The notes under the pieces are model-generated. The model worked only from the letters and a program-made list of their open reading frames with translations. It was not told the DNA's origin and ran no database searches. The position numbers and the translations under genes are program-made. DNA of 13,328 nucleotides from JAOUGY01 sp050329955 (GTDB lineage: Bacteria; Actinomycetota; Acidimicrobiia; Spongiisociales; ZC4RG35). Shown here piece after piece: positions 12,615 to 13,328 of the stretch. Where the stretch lies: the NCBI GenBank assembly GCA_050329955.1, contig JBHJOH010000237.1:1-13328 (forward strand). Direction: 5' to 3'. How positions within the stretch are numbered: the first letter of the stretch is position 1; every line of letters starts with the position of its first letter.

Positions 12615-12745
12615 GGTCGCCTTTCGACTCTGCGGCTTCCAACTTCGCTGCCAACGCCGCTGGTGCCGGCGACACCGCAGGCATTGGATCCCGACGCCGG
12701 GTGCGCCGGCTCGGGTGGTCTGCCGCTGGTGGTGTGGTTGGTCAT
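12611..12745 (-). CDS. Candidate 44-residue small ORF after the CBM-like gene
   Basis: ATG at 12745 overlaps the TGA of the CBM-like gene by four bases (ATGA), and its own TGA overlaps the next small ORF's ATG by four bases. The peptide (begins MTNHTTSGRPPEPAHP) is Gly/Ser/Pro-rich, with one Cys. Third-position GC is high in the first half but falls later, where a competing frame (LAAKLEAAESKGD) looks more protein-like. It may therefore be spurious or frameshifted. No ribosome binding site is visible beyond possible coupling. Confidence 0.25.
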   Translation of the reverse strand: MTNHTTSGRPPEPAHPASGSNACGVAGTSGVGSEVGSRRVERRP

Positions 12746-13328
12746 AGGGCTGCGTTCAGGTAAACACCGTCGAAGGCGACGTCAACCCCGCCGAGCGCGG
12801 TGAACCGGTCGGCGATGAGCCGGATCGTCACGGTTTCGTTGGCGGCCACGTCCACCGCCAACTGATGCCAGGTGGTGTCCCCGGTGAGGGTCACCGAGTC
12901 GGTCCGGATCCCGTTGCTGTCGGTGACCTCGAGGATGGCAAGCGCACCAGACGTTCCGGCCACCCGGACAGCGACTTCGGCGATCGCCACCTGCGTCTCG
13001 ACCTCCCGCTCGAGTTGGTCGGAACCGAGCCCGAGCCCTGACGTGACCACATGGGCGGCGTAGGGGTCGTCTGATGATGGGTCACCGTCGGAGCGGACCT
13101 CGAACACCGTGTCGGGATTCGCCGCATCCACGGTCCACCCAGCGAGGGATCCCTGCTCGAACGCCAGGTTCGCAGCGATACCGGCTGGTTGCAGGACGGC
13201 GTCGTCGAACTGGACGATGGCCGATTCCCCAGTCTGGTAACCCTCCAACACCAGACGGAAGGTGACGGTGGTGGTGGTTGCCACGAACGACGCCTCAAGC
13301 GGGTGCCACTGCCCGTCGGTGGCGAGTA
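12742..13328 (-). CDS. Tandem carbohydrate-binding-module-like repeat protein, C-terminal 194 residues (runs off right edge)
   Basis: The frame is open to the right edge, so the N-terminus is outside the window; the GTG at 13284 is internal. Visible are the second half of one repeat (DGQWHPLEASFV, then TVTFRLVLEGYQTGESAIVQFDDAVL) and one complete repeat (NLAFEQGSLAGWTVDAANP, AAHVVTSGLGLG, LEVTDSNG, DSVTLTGDTTWHQLAVDV, TVTIRLIADRF, VAFDGVYLNAAL). The layout of N-x-x-FE-x-G-x-x-x-GW, LxVxDxxG, TGxxxW and a closing FDxVxL is that of CBM_4_9-type jelly-roll modules, usually found in secreted or surface proteins that bind polysaccharide. Ligand and enzyme partner are unknown; the upstream part could hold a catalytic or anchoring domain. 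Confidence 0.8.
   Translation of the reverse strand, partial: LATDGQWHPLEASFVATTTTVTFRLVLEGYQTGESAIVQFDDAVLQPAGIAANLAFEQGSLAGWTVDAANPDTVFEVRSDGDPSSDDPYAAHVVTSGLGLGSDQLEREVETQVAIAEVAVRVAGTSGALAILEVTDSNGIRTDSVTLTGDTTWHQLAVDVAANETVTIRLIADRFTALGGVDVAFDGVYLNAAL

Overview
The window looks like chromosomal DNA of a high-GC Gram-positive bacterium. GC-rich third codon positions, frequent GTG starts, weak or absent Shine-Dalgarno sequences, a VapBC pair, and a zinc-ribbon protein with a Septum_form-like domain all fit an actinobacterium. I lean towards Acidimicrobiia or a relative, but that is inference and no marker gene here settles it.

Positions 1-6003 (all minus strand) carry a respiratory complex I operon in the order nuoA-B-C-D-H-I-J-K-L, with nuoL running off the left edge. 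Junctions are tight (overlaps of 1 to 20 bases or gaps of 2 to 124), and a candidate promoter lies just upstream of nuoA. The block nuoE-F-G, which encodes the NADH-oxidising module and normally sits between nuoD and nuoH, is absent. In its place is an 85-base gap with a heptamer tandem repeat. A different heptamer repeat lies between nuoK and nuoL. NuoD and NuoH each have an unusual residue at a conserved quinone-site motif. The locus therefore encodes the membrane arm plus the NuoB/C/D/I connecting module, and its electron donor is open (ferredoxin-like, or NuoEFG encoded elsewhere).

Positions 6166-7945 (minus) hold a zinc-ribbon, single-span membrane protein with a Cys-rich extracytoplasmic domain, preceded by an alkaline-phosphatase-superfamily phosphodiesterase; the two are probably co-transcribed. 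A 330-base divergent gap follows. On the plus strand, 8276-9400 encodes a seven-helix membrane protein fused to a C-terminal domain resembling nucleoside 2-deoxyribosyltransferases but lacking the expected catalytic Glu. Its end overlaps, tail to tail, a four-helix membrane protein (9304-9738, minus). That gene starts only 6 bases from a divergent MobA-like nucleotidyltransferase (9745-10359, plus), whose stop codon lies inside a 43-base palindrome. An unrecognised 141-residue protein follows.

Positions 10856-13328 look accessory. There is a vapBC toxin-antitoxin pair with a probably leaderless promoter, a lower-GC stretch with no convincing gene, a decayed fragment of a carbohydrate-binding-module-like repeat, a small lipoprotein, two very short possibly coupled ORFs, and the C-terminal end of a tandem CBM-like repeat protein that enters from the right edge. 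The decayed fragment is about nine-tenths identical in DNA to part of that last gene, so the right end contains a local duplication.
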